A stretch of 64,000 nucleotides of DNA from Delphinus delphis (lineage: Eukaryota > Chordata > Mammalia > Artiodactyla > Delphinidae): the NCBI RefSeq assembly GCF_949987515.2, contig NC_082692.2:86995488-87059487 (forward strand). The letters run 5' to 3'. Position 1 is the stretch's first letter. Each line of letters opens with the position of its first letter. This document shows positions 46,332-55,955 of the stretch, one piece after another. The translations under genes and the position numbers were made by a program. The notes beneath the pieces were generated by a model. The model worked only from the letters and a program-made list of their open reading frames with translations, was not told the origin of the DNA and did no database searches.

Positions 46332-46357
46332 AAGGCGCGCCCCTCCTTTAGCCCAGG

Positions 46358-46416
46358 TATCTTTGTGAATTAGAGTTTTCTCTGGATATATGCCCAGGAG
46401 TGGGATTGGTGGATCA
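46358..46416 (-). mobile_element. Fragment of an older L1 (ORF2 C-terminal region)
   Basis: Read antisense, 'gtatctttgtgaattagag', 'ttttctctggatatatgccc' and 'aggagtgggattggtggatc' match the L1 ORF2 stretch that encodes the [12 protein letters not shown] text, as seen intact at 58700-58745. Only about 60 bp is present, squeezed between the 5' end of the second L1 and the ancient repeat. Confidence 0.85.
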
Positions 46417-46960
46417 AGATGTCAGCTTTTACACTGAGAGCAATGGGCAGCCAGAGGAGTGCCACGATCTGACTTGTTAGGCTCTCTCTGGCTGCTCTAT
46501 TGAAAATAACTTTCAGGGGACAGGGGTGGCACAGAAGACCACCTGAGAGGCAATTGCAGCAGTTCTGGCAAGAACTGATGGCTAACAGCTGGGGTTGGAC
46601 TCTGGCTATAATTTGAATGTAAAACCTCTAAGATTTGCTGACTTATTGCCTACAGTGCATGAGAGAAAGTATGGTTGTCTTGAAGGAGTAGATGGAAGTC
46701 TAGGTCTGCCTTTAACCAAATGAGGAAGACTAGGGAGGAGAGTCTGCTCAATGTATGATGACTATCAGACACTTGAGTGATGGATCAGTTGGACGGCTGG
46801 ATGTGAATCCTGAGTACAAGGGAGAGGTCTGGGTTGGAGATACACGTTTGGGAGACAGTGAGTAAAGCTATTTAAAGCCAAGAGGGTAAGATCACTTAAG
46901 AAGTGAGTAAAGACAGCACGCAGAAGAAGTTCAGTAGAATCCTAAGACACTCCATCATTT
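46417..46960 (+). repeat. Ancient dispersed repeat (family not named), right part
   Basis: It resumes with 'cttttacactgagagcaatgg', then 'tgccacgatctgacttgttag', 'gcaattgcagcagttctgg', 'aagatttgctgacttattg' and 'ggagatacacgtttgggag'. The first phrase lines up with about 11030 and about 62820 in other copies. Confidence 0.7.
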
Positions 46961-47689
46961 AGAGGTTGTTGGAAGAAGAGGAGGAAGTTGCTGGAAAAGA
47001 AATTGAGATGACAAGTTTGAGCCACAGTGCTTTATAACCAGGTATAAAACAAAAGCAAGCATCTTTCTGCTTCTGTTTTTCTCTGTTTTACCTAATATCA
47101 CTTCCCTTTCACCTAGTACAGTACATTCTCATTAAACAGTAGGAAAGCTGGTTTCTAAGTATACAGAATCACCATAGCAAAGTTTTCTTCCTCAGAGATA
47201 AATTTAAATCAGGACATAGGACACTGGCCTTAAAGAAGATACAGAGTCTCTGCTGCAGTGAATGGTGAATGCAGGATGAAGGGCAAGTGCTAGGGAAATG
47301 AGGCAAGTTTCAAGGAATCTGGTGGGCATTGGAGTCTCATGAGAAGTCAAAACTACGAAGGCCGGCAAAGCTGAAATAAGCAGCTACCCAGTGAGGGGTC
47401 AGAGGAAACAATGGGCAAGAACTATATTAGATAAGGATCCAGCAGGGTTGAGACCTTGAAAAAGAAGGTGGGAGGTTCAAATCCGGCTCCAATACCCAGA
47501 CCATGGGCTTCAGAGCCAGCAGATTTTTAAACTTTTAAAAAATGGCTTGCACACCTTTTATTCTGCATTTTGGGGCCTCCCTTCCCCCATGGAATTGCCA
47601 AATTTTAAAGCTTGGCTGTGTCACTCACTCACCTAGAATGCCGACTTCCTCACCTATAAACAAGGACAAAGCCCACTGTGAATAATAAA

Positions 47690-47890
47690 AATAACAATAA
47701 CAACTAGCACATCAAAGTGCCTTCTGTGTGTCAGGCACTGTTCCGAAGCCTCAGACCTTTCCTACTTCCCATTCCCATTTTATATCTTCCCATTTTGCGG
47801 CTGAAGAAATGGAGACTTAGCAGTTAAGCGATGTGCTGAAGTTCCCACAGCTAGTGAGTAAGAAAGATACAATTCAAACCTAGAGCTTTG
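47690..47890 (-). mobile_element. MIR SINE relic
   Basis: 'tgccttctgtgtgtcaggcac', 'ttgcggctgaagaaatggag' and 'cacagctagtgagtaagaaag' are in antisense MIR order. Confidence 0.85.
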
Positions 47891-48224
47891 CAACACAGTC
47901 CTAGCAGTGTCAGAGGCAAGTGGGGTCAGGGTAAGTAAGTGCTAGGGTAAGTGGAGCTAGATGAATGTGGGTTTGAATGAGGGGCTGTTTGGCCATGGGG
48001 ACCAAAGTCAGTGTTGAGCAAAAGTGATGGCAGGGATCATTTGGAACACACCCCAGGAATGTGTACCAAGGTCTGCCATCTTGGATCAGAATATCTGCCA
48101 AGCAAAAGAAGTGTCCTGACGATTTAGACGAGTACAGGGAACCAGAATATTGTGCTCCTTCCCGGCACACGGTCTGTGATCAAGAGCCTTATCCCCCTAG
48201 AGAAGGAAGGTGGGGAACACACAT

Positions 48225-48400
48225 TTACGGAGAATCTGTTTAGCTAAGTGGCCAAGGAGCTAGGCACTTCCCCATGTATGATTTTAGTACCTTCTGAGAA
48301 CATTTCAATAGGGAGGTATAACTTCCCATATGCTATCGATGAAGAAACTAAGACTCAGGTGAGTGACCTACATAGGCTTATCCAGTAGGGAAAAGGAGGA
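48225..48400 (-). mobile_element. MIR SINE relic
   Basis: 'ggagctaggcacttccccat' and 'gatgaagaaactaagactca' mark a diverged antisense MIR. Confidence 0.7.
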
Positions 48401-49174
48401 GGCTGGCTGCTCTTTCTTATACCCCTGGGGAAAAGGTATTCTTTCCTGTCTCCAAAACAAGTACAAAACCAGATGTGTCTTTTATTGCCACTTCAATCTC
48501 TTATTGTAACAGTTTTGCCCCAATCCCACAAACAGTTCTGGGGAACTATGAGTAGCGTAGACCAATAGTCCTTTCTTTCCCTCCTGTTTCCTCTCCTCTT
48601 GAAGTCTCTTCAGCACATTTGAAACTCTGTCCTCATTCCCTTCCCCCAAAGTGAAAGTTGCTGTCTTTTGGTTAACTCAGAACTGCAGGGATAAATTCTT
48701 GGGAGAATCATGTGCTTTTTATTATATGTTGTTTATTCATGTACTTGAAACACATTTATGTTGGTAGGCTATTCATGGAATAAAACATTCAGATGAAAAA
48801 AAAAAAAAAACAAACCAGCGAGTTTGGTAGTCATCTTGAGGAAACAAAGAGAAGCCTCCTATAGAGAAGCATGTTTAACTCTTCCTGTCTCATTTCCTAA
48901 TGCGGAAACCCCGTTAACCACCACCATGCTTGAGAGCAATCCGAGCTTCTCCACGTGAAAGTCACCATGACAGAGACTCGGCACGTGTTGTTATCAGTAC
49001 AAAGGAAACAAGTTGTCCAGAGCTTACTGGAATCCCACGCAAAGTAAACAGTCAGTGCCTACAGCTTACCTGCCTCCAACTTGCCATGTCAAACTCCATG
49101 GCAGGGTTATATGTTTTTATGGAGGAAGGGGGGAATTAATGTCTATTAAGCACTGTGAGCAAGCATTCTACAGC

Positions 49175-49345
49175 CTTGTTACTCCAAGTGTGGTCTGGGG
49201 ACCAGTAGCATTGGTGTATGTGGGGATGTGTTAGAAATGCACAATCTCAGACCCCATCCCAACCCTACTCAATCAGAATCTACGTTTTCACAAGATTCTT
49301 GGGAAAATTTTCCTAGGTATTAAAGTTTGAGAAGCTCTGCTCTGC
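49175..49345 (-). mobile_element. MER5A-like hAT relic
   Basis: 'tactccaagtgtggtctggg', 'agaaatgcacaatctcagac' and 'agtttgagaagctctgc' match the MER5A pattern. Confidence 0.75.
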
Positions 49346-49520
49346 TAGGCATTTTATTTAGGCATGTCATACGTTTAGAGAACAGGTATTTATGTCCATG
49401 TTACTTAAATGAGAAAACAACAGATCAGAATGGTTAAGGAGCTTGGCCCAATTCCTGCCTAGTCTGTGGTAGGGCCAGTATTTGAACCCTGTTGTGTCTG
49501 ACCTCAAAGCTTCTCTATTT
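49345..49520 (-). mobile_element. MIR SINE relic
   Basis: 'agaatggttaaggagcttgg', 'tgtggtagggccagtatttg' and 'aaccctgttgtgtctgacc' follow the antisense MIR tRNA-side order. It abuts the MER5A relic. Confidence 0.75.
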
Positions 49521-50588
49521 TCTACTGTTTCGCATTACTTTCATTTTTTTCCCTAAAGGTTAGGTTGCAGTGAGCTGCTTTCATTTCAATGAGAGGAAAC
49601 ATGAGACCTGAATTTCCACAAGGAGAGACTTAGTGAAGCAAGAATTAGAGGCCCCAGTGATGGTGGACCAAGGGAAGCATTGGTTAAGTCAAATGAAGAC
49701 AGATTGTCATAGGTAGGGGTGAGAAGGGCACAGCCTGGGGATCGGGGCTGCTCTCCATATGTAATCAGGCCAGGGTAGTATGGCCTGGAAATACATTTGT
49801 GTGTGCCGTAACCTTGCAAGCATGTCTGGCCCTTTCCTTCCTCCCGTGCCTTTGAATGAGTGGTAGACAAATCAGCAATTTTTCCCCCTCTAAGTTCTCT
49901 AAATTAAATTTGATAAAGAGTGACCTTGAGGGCTTAATTCATCCCACAGATGGGCATTATTTGGCCTACATGATGTTGGCCCACATAATGTGGTAAAATT
50001 CTCCTAAAATGCCAACACATTTACAAACTTTTTCATGAAAGTACAGCATACATACAAAGAAGTGCATATAGAAGCATCAGCTCCATACATTTTCACAAAA
50101 AGACACAACTGTGTAATTAGCACCAAGATCAAGAAACAGAACCAGCACCCCAAAATTCTACTTGTACTTTCTACATAAGGGTTGTCAATATCCTGACTTC
50201 TAATTGTATTGATGACTTTACTTGCCAACATTAAAAAATTAGAAGATTTAACAGAAATGTCTGAGACTTCTGGCTTCTCCTGAAAACATGAAGCATCTAG
50301 CAACACTGGGCTCATGTTCTCACAGAGCAACCATCAGCTGGACTTGAGAAAGGACTACTCTCTTTAATAAGGCATGCCCTCTCCAGTCTGCCACAGTCCC
50401 CAGCACTCCCTACTACCCAATACTTAGAGCTAGTGGCAATGGTCTTTAATCAGTGCACTTATATTCTCTTGCTTCCCTAATTTACATTATATTTACATTA
50501 TATGCCTGGCCCCTATAGGCATTTGAGTTTGAAATCCCTGCTCCAAACTTGAGGATTCTTTATATAATTGTGAACCTCATAGAGCGTC

Positions 50589-51515
50589 TCAAATATTTCT
50601 TTTTTAAATGTTTTTACTGGAGTATAATTGCTTTACAATGGTGTGTTAGTTTCTGCTTTATAACAAAGTGAATCAGTTATACATATACATATATCCCCAC
50701 ATCTTTTCCCTCTTGCATCTCCCTCCCTCCCACCTTCCCTATCCCACCCTTCTAGCTGGTCACAAAGCACCGAGCTGATCTCCCTGTGCTATGTGACTAG
50801 CTATCTATTTTATATTTGGCAGTGTATGTATGTCCATATATACACTACCACTCTCTCACTTTCTTCCAGCTTACCCTTCCCCCTTCCCGTGTCCTCAAGT
50901 CCATTCTCTAGTAGGTCTGCGTCTTTATTCCCGTCTTGCCCCTAGGTTCTTCATGACTTTTTTTTTTTTTAGATTCCATATATATGTGTTAGCATATGGT
51001 ATTTGTTTTTCTCTTTCTGACTTACTTCACTCTGTATGACAGACTCTAGGTCCATCCACCTCACTACAAATAACTCAATTTCATTTCTTTTTATGGCTGA
51101 GTAATATTCCATTGCATATATGTGCCACATCTTCTTTATCCATTCATCTGTCGATGGACAGTTAGGTTGCTTCCATGTCCTGGCTATTGTAAATAGAGCT
51201 GCAATGAACATTGTGGTACATGACTCTTTTTGAATTATGGTTTTCTCAGGGTATATGCCCAGGAGTGGGATTGCTGGGTCATATGGTAGTTCTATTTGTA
51301 GTTTTTTAAGGAACCTCCATACTGTTCTCCATAGTGGCTGCATCAATATACATTCCCACCAACAGTGTATGAGGGTTCCCTTTTCTCCACACCCTCTCCA
51401 GCATTTATTGTTTGCAGATTTTTTGATGATGGCCATTCTGACCGGTGTGAGATGATATCGCATTGTAGTTTTGATTTGCATTTCTCTAATGATTAATGAT
51501 GTTCAAATATTTCTT
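50589..51515 (-). mobile_element. 5'-truncated young L1 with target duplication
   Basis: The insertion (50602-51502) holds the end of ORF2, the whole 3' UTR and a short A tail, in reverse. The target duplication tcaaatatttctt is exact at 50589-50601 and 51503-51515. An internal T-run at 50958-50971 is the A-rich patch of the 3' UTR. Confidence 0.95.
50969..51481 (-). pseudogene. L1 ORF2 C-terminal fragment, frame still open
   Basis: This 170-codon open stretch is the C-terminal end of ORF2p. It holds the Cys-rich motif with all its expected residues ([16 protein letters not shown]) and the LLGIYPEK text, and it closes with the usual end, HIYGI. It lacks the start codon, endonuclease and reverse transcriptase because the insertion is 5'-truncated. 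The undamaged frame points to a younger insertion than the copy at 1-5752, whose matching motif has Gln in place of His. There is no promoter, so no product is expected. Confidence 0.93.
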
Positions 51516-52329
51516 AAGAACAGATGTTACAACAATCCTTTCTTATCCTCACAGTTTGGTTTTGGGGGTGCTAAGTTAAGGAGTTAATTATACTTCTCAA
51601 AGTTCATGCAAAGGAAAGAAGATTCAACTTCTTCACAGATTATTTTCCTTTTCCTCTGTCTGGCATTGCTAGGTGTTTTTGTAGAGGGTTGGGATGGAGA
51701 ACCACCAAACCCAGGAAGGAAGCTGAGCCTATAGCCCGGGCAGGTACTCAGGAATGACCACATCCAGACCTGAGTTCTGAGGCTGTTCTTTTGCTGTGCT
51801 GCAATAGTCATCCACTCTCGCTTAATTTGCCCCAAGTTGTAAATTGGTGAAAAAATTATTCTCATGGAATAGGTGTTGCTCCAGAAAATTTCAGGAGAAG
51901 GAAAGTAAACCAGGAACTGGGCAGAAGCTTTCCAAACGAGGAAGCAATAAAAACAACAACAGCAACTGTATCATTTCCAAGTTGGAAGGGTGGGTGTCTA
52001 AGGAGGGCGAAGCCAAGCCAGGATGAACGTACAGCCCCTTTCTCAAGGTCCTACATCCTCTGTGGAGAGAAGCTCTATCACACCTTAAGAAAACCACTTT
52101 GATTCAATGAATCCAGTGAAAAGAAGTACACATTCCCTGTCATGTAACACAGGTATGAAAAGATTCCCTGAGTTAATATTGGTTGAAAATAAGTTTAAGA
52201 AAGGTTTTGATGAATGATTCTAGGCTAATAAAGGGAAGTTACGGGCCAAGGTTTTCAGCCTTGAGGTTGATGTCAAAGAGGATAGGCTTTCCCTCCCTTA
52301 AAGTCCCAGATATTGAGACATAAAATTTG
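51516..52329. other. Single-copy sequence, no gene recognised
   Basis: Open frames here (for example 51584-51865 on the - strand) match no protein I recognise. Confidence 0.45.
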
Positions 52330-53596
52330 GGGCTGGATCATCTTTAACAAATAGTGTTGGGAAAACTGGATATCCACAGGCAAAAGAATGAAATTGGACC
52401 CTTAACTTACACTACATGCAAAAACCAACTAAAAATGGATAAAAGATTTAAATATAAGACTTGGAACTGTAAAACTACTAGAAGAAAACATAGGGGATAA
52501 GCTTCATGATATCAATCTTGGCAATAATTTCTTAGATATGACACCAAAAGTATAGGCAACAAAAACAAACAACTACATCAAACTAAAAAGCTTGACGGAA
52601 ACAATAAAGTGAAAAGGCAAAGGAAACAATGAACAGTGTAAAGGCAACCTAAAGGATAGGAGAAAACATTTGCAAACCTCAACCCTGATGATGAGTTAAT
52701 ATACCAAACACATATAAGGAACTCAAACAACTCATTAGCAAAAAACCAAATAGCCTGATTAAAAACTGGGCAAAGACTTGAATCGACATTTCTCCAAAGA
52801 AGATGTACAGATGGTCAACCTATATACGATAAGGTGCTCAACATCACTCATCATCAGGGAAATGCAAACCCAAGGCACAATGAGATATCATCTCACACCT
52901 GTTAGGATGGTTATTATAAAACAAAACAAAACCCAAAGATAACAAGTGTTGACAAGGATATGGAGAAACTGAAACTCTTGTACACTGTTGATGGGAATGT
53001 CAAATGGTGTAGCCAGTGTGGAAAACAGTATGGAGATGCCGCTAAAAGTTAAAAATAGAATTACCATATGATCCAGTAATCCCACAACTGGGTACTTATC
53101 CACAAGAATAGAAATCAGGATCTTGAAGAGATGTTTGCATACTTGTGTTTGCTGTAGCTTTACTCACAAGATACAGAAACCACCTAAGTGTCCATTGGTG
53201 GATGAACGGATAAAGAATTTGTCATGTGTATACACAGTGGAATATTATCCAACCTTAAAAAAGAAAGGCTATCGTTCCATGTGCAACAGCATGGCTGAAT
53301 CTTGAGGACATGATGCTAAGTGAAATAAGCCACTCACAGAAGGACAAATACTGCCTGATACCACTTGTGTGAGGAATATAAAATAACCAAATGCAGAGAG
53401 TAGAATGGTGGTTTCCAGAGGCCAGAGGGAGGAGAAACGGGGAGTTGCAACTCAACTGGTATAAAGTTTCAGTTATGCAAGACGATTAAGTTCTAGAGGC
53501 CTACATTGTGCCTACAGTTGACGATACTACACTGTATACTTTAAAATTTCTTAAGAAGGAAAAGCTCATGGGTATGTGTTCTTTCCACAAGAAAAA
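52330..53596 (+). mobile_element. Old L1M 3' half
   Basis: The ORF2 C-terminal region and 3' UTR of an old L1M are traceable: 'ggatcatctttaacaaatag', 'ctagaagaaaacataggggat', 'catttctccaaagaagatgt', 'tggaatattatccaacctta' and 'aaggacaaatactgcctgat'. Many stops and gaps are present. It is not coding. Confidence 0.9.
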
Positions 53597-53719
53597 CAAT
53601 TGGGAGACCTGGATACACCATTTGTTCTTAAGAAAAGTGAAAATAAACCCCTTGGTGAGAGGAGACTGACCATCCCTCAGGTTCTGCAGTATGGTAATCG
53701 GTTTGTGTGACCTGGTAAC

Positions 53720-53930
53720 AGCAAAGGTCATAACCAACCTTAATCAAATGCTTTTTGTCTGTGTCAGGCTCTTTATCAGGCACCCAGGTGACATAGCTCC
53801 TATCATTTCAAAACTCACCCTAGGAGGTAAACGTGATGGAATTTCACATTTTAGAGTTGAGGAAGATGAGGCAAAGAGGTGTCAAGTCCTACGTCCAAGC
53901 TGCCAAGCTCGGGCTCTAAAGCACGCTGTC
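53720..53930 (-). mobile_element. MIR SINE relic
   Basis: 'ctgtgtcaggctctttatca', 'ttagagttgaggaagatgag' and 'caagctgccaagctcgggc' are in diverged antisense MIR order. Confidence 0.65.
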
Positions 53931-55240
53931 TAATGCCAAAACCTTCTGCTTTTAAAAATCACACCTATTGTCTCATCACCACTGAAGCAAGGGTTTACAG
54001 CTGACCCCTGGTGCCATCACCCCTCCCCCAACTTTCTAATTGGGATGATAAAGAGATAAAGGGTCAAGTGGATGAGCATTTAGCTGGGCTCAGCTTCTCC
54101 TCTGTCAAAGGGCATCACATGGAAAGTATGAGGTGTTGTCACAGGAATAATTGGCCACCTGGGAGGGAAGAGGAGAGCCATTTGCTCCTGAAAATCCAGG
54201 AGGGCTCTTCTAGATTCTCCTGGTAACTCTTTACGAGGAAGTGTCTTGAGTACATTTTCTATTCCAGAAAGATTGCCGCTAAAATGATCTCGGTTAGGAA
54301 TGTGACAGAGCTCTGGCCCCCCGGAGCATTTGGTATGGAAATAAACAGCAGAGCTGATTATCTCTATTCAAGCTTAAATGAAACCGTATGAAGAGCTCCG
54401 CCGATCCCTCCTCCACCATCCCCACCTCATTTCTTAGGAAAGACGGATGATTTTTGGACCATCTATTACAACAGAGCTTTTTCTTTCTCCCCTCCCCCGA
54501 AACGGGGCCCTTTCCTCTTCTTCGCTGTGCCCTGGGAATCAGCAATACCTCCACTCTTCCCCAAATATCTAAAGACTAAAGAAACCCCAAACCTATCTGC
54601 CGAACCTCCTTCTCCTGAAATTTTGAAAGATGACATTTTCAGAAATGTCATCGGGATGAGTAGAACTCATCGGCGCTTTGCTCATTAAAGTTGCATTTTG
54701 CGAGAGCCATTTGATGTCAAGTTCGTTTTTTTTAAGTCTTCTCCCCGCTCCCACCCCTCAAGTCTTTTATCTTAGAACCAGGAAGTCATATTTTGCCAGC
54801 CAACTATGAACTGTAACCACAGAAAGTTGGAGATGGGTTCAAAGCTTAGGACTCACGAGGCTTGAATCCGTTTTAATGTTGGCAGAAGGCATTCCTCACT
54901 CACTTGGGGGGGGGATGCACATCCACGGGGGCTGCTGGGGCAGCTGTGTTATTGGTGACATGGTTGGTGGCTTGTTCTCACAGTCTGAGGAATGTGTGAG
55001 CAAAACAGCCTTGTTCTGGGAGGTGCTGTACAGGCTGAAGGGGTTAGTTTCATTTTCCACTTGGACGCAGTTGTGGAAAGAATCCGTCAGGAACCTCTCC
55101 CTCTTTCTGTGCTCCCTCCTTCTGAGCACAGCTGTAAAAAGGGTGACCACTGGTTCTCTTACACTGGGGAAAGAAAAGCTAAGCTGTCATGAGGGTTCGC
55201 TCTAACACTCAAAATCTAGTGGGCGATTTTCTCTCCTTAG
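53931..55240. other. Single-copy sequence, no gene recognised
   Basis: This is one of the least repeat-laden parts of the window. It contains two adjacent hairpins (54629-54671). The open frame at 54876-55205 matches nothing I know. Conservation would be worth testing. Confidence 0.45.
54629..54671. other. Two adjacent perfect inverted repeats
   Basis: The first has 10-bp arms, gatgacattt (54629-54638) and aaatgtcatc (54643-54652), with a 4-base loop. The second follows after two bases, with 6-bp arms gatgag (54655-54660) and ctcatc (54666-54671). No repeat family was recognised here. Confidence 0.85.
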
Positions 55241-55620
55241 TTGCATCTCCTTCCGTCTAACTTTCCTTGCCTCTCAGTCTCTAGCCTTCCACAATACAGA
55301 ACAGCTCGGGTTCCCTGAGCAGAACTTGTGTGGTTTTCTGTCTTCCTTAAAGCCTTTGCACAGATGTGCCTCTTCAGAGACATTTCTCCTTCCCTCAGGT
55401 CTTCCTGAAAGCACCCTGATACTCCTCAGACTACTTCTTGAGTATCATCTTTTGTGTCAAGGCTTCCATTAGAACGACCTCTGTCTCTAAATTTTCTGGG
55501 ACACCACAGGGAAGAGTACATCACTCTTTGCTGTTTGTTTGTTTCACCTCCCTGTTCCGTGTATTGGTCTTCGAAAGCGCTTTTGAAACTGATCATCAAC
55601 TTCTATGAGTCTGTTTTAGC
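55240..55620 (+). mobile_element. L2-like LINE relic
   Basis: 'cttaaagcctttgcacagatg', 'gagacatttctccttccctc' and 'ctgtttgtttgtttcacctc' resemble the L2 3' region. The copy is diverged and its edges are rough. Confidence 0.5.
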
Positions 55621-55629
55621 CATCCAGAC

Positions 55630-55838
55630 CAGTGCTGTCCAATAGAATTTTCTGCAATGATGGCAATGGGCCCTATCTGCATTACGTGATATGCTACCTA
55701 TGAGTCACATAAGGCTATCAAGCGCTTGAAATGTGGCCAGTGCACTCCAGGAACTGGATTTTTAATCGGACTTAATTTTGCTTACTTTAGATTTAAATAG
55801 CTGCACATGGCAAGAGGATGCCGTATTGGACAGCTCAG
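55630..55838. mobile_element. hAT-type MITE
   Basis: Imperfect terminal inverted repeats, cagtgctgtccaatag on the left and 'tattggacagctcag' on the right, enclose 'gcgcttgaaatgtggccagtg' and 'ttagatttaaatagctgcac'. The length of about 209 bp fits a non-autonomous hAT element. Confidence 0.8.
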
Positions 55839-55879
55839 CTGTAAACTGTGACCTTCTTTAGGATAAAGCCAATGTAGTG

Positions 55880-55955
55880 CGTATTCCCCGGGCTTGACAC
55901 GATGCCTGGTGCGTAGTCAGAGCTCAATCAACATTCAGTGAATTCAACTACTGTA
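55880..55955 (+). mobile_element. L2 terminal fragment
   Basis: 'gatgcctggtgcgtagtcag' followed by 'agctcaatcaacattcagtg' is an L2 3' terminus. Confidence 0.65.

Larger units (their letters stand above)
41728..46346 (-). mobile_element. L1 (LINE-1) with intact 5' end but missing 3' half
   Basis: Reading on the - strand, the element begins at about 46346 with 'ggcgcgccttcaagatggtgg', has a long 5' UTR with a tandem unit, ORF1 (44809-43919) and ORF2 (from 43859). Homology stops at about 41728, roughly 30 bp after the FADD box. There is no 3' UTR or poly-A. L1 copies normally lose their 5' end, so this is the reverse of the usual pattern. A CHR SINE lies within the 5' UTR. Confidence 0.93.
44810..46346 (-). 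other. L1 5' UTR (promoter region) with tandem unit
   Basis: The 5' UTR is about 1.3 kb after the nested SINE is removed. On the + strand a unit beginning 'gagagcaaccaaaccaaaat' near 45438 recurs as 'gagagcaaccaaatcaataa' near 45872, giving a period of about 220 bp once the SINE is taken out. Some L1 lineages carry tandem promoter monomers, so this may be one. The region is A-rich on the + strand. Confidence 0.75.
46961..50588. other. Non-genic sequence with MIR and MER5A relics
   Basis: Apart from the repeats listed separately, this looks single-copy. An A run lies at 48797-48811. No exon, splice context or RNA gene was recognised. Confidence 0.5.

Noticed and set aside
48797..48811. A run as the tail of a processed pseudogene
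   Set aside because: The sequence upstream shows no reading frame or known transcript likeness and no flanking duplication was found.
41728..51502. The L1 pieces at 41728-46346 and 50602-51502 as two halves of one element split by rearrangement
   Set aside because: The piece at 50602-51502 has its own target duplication on both sides and its own poly-A, so it is a separate insertion.
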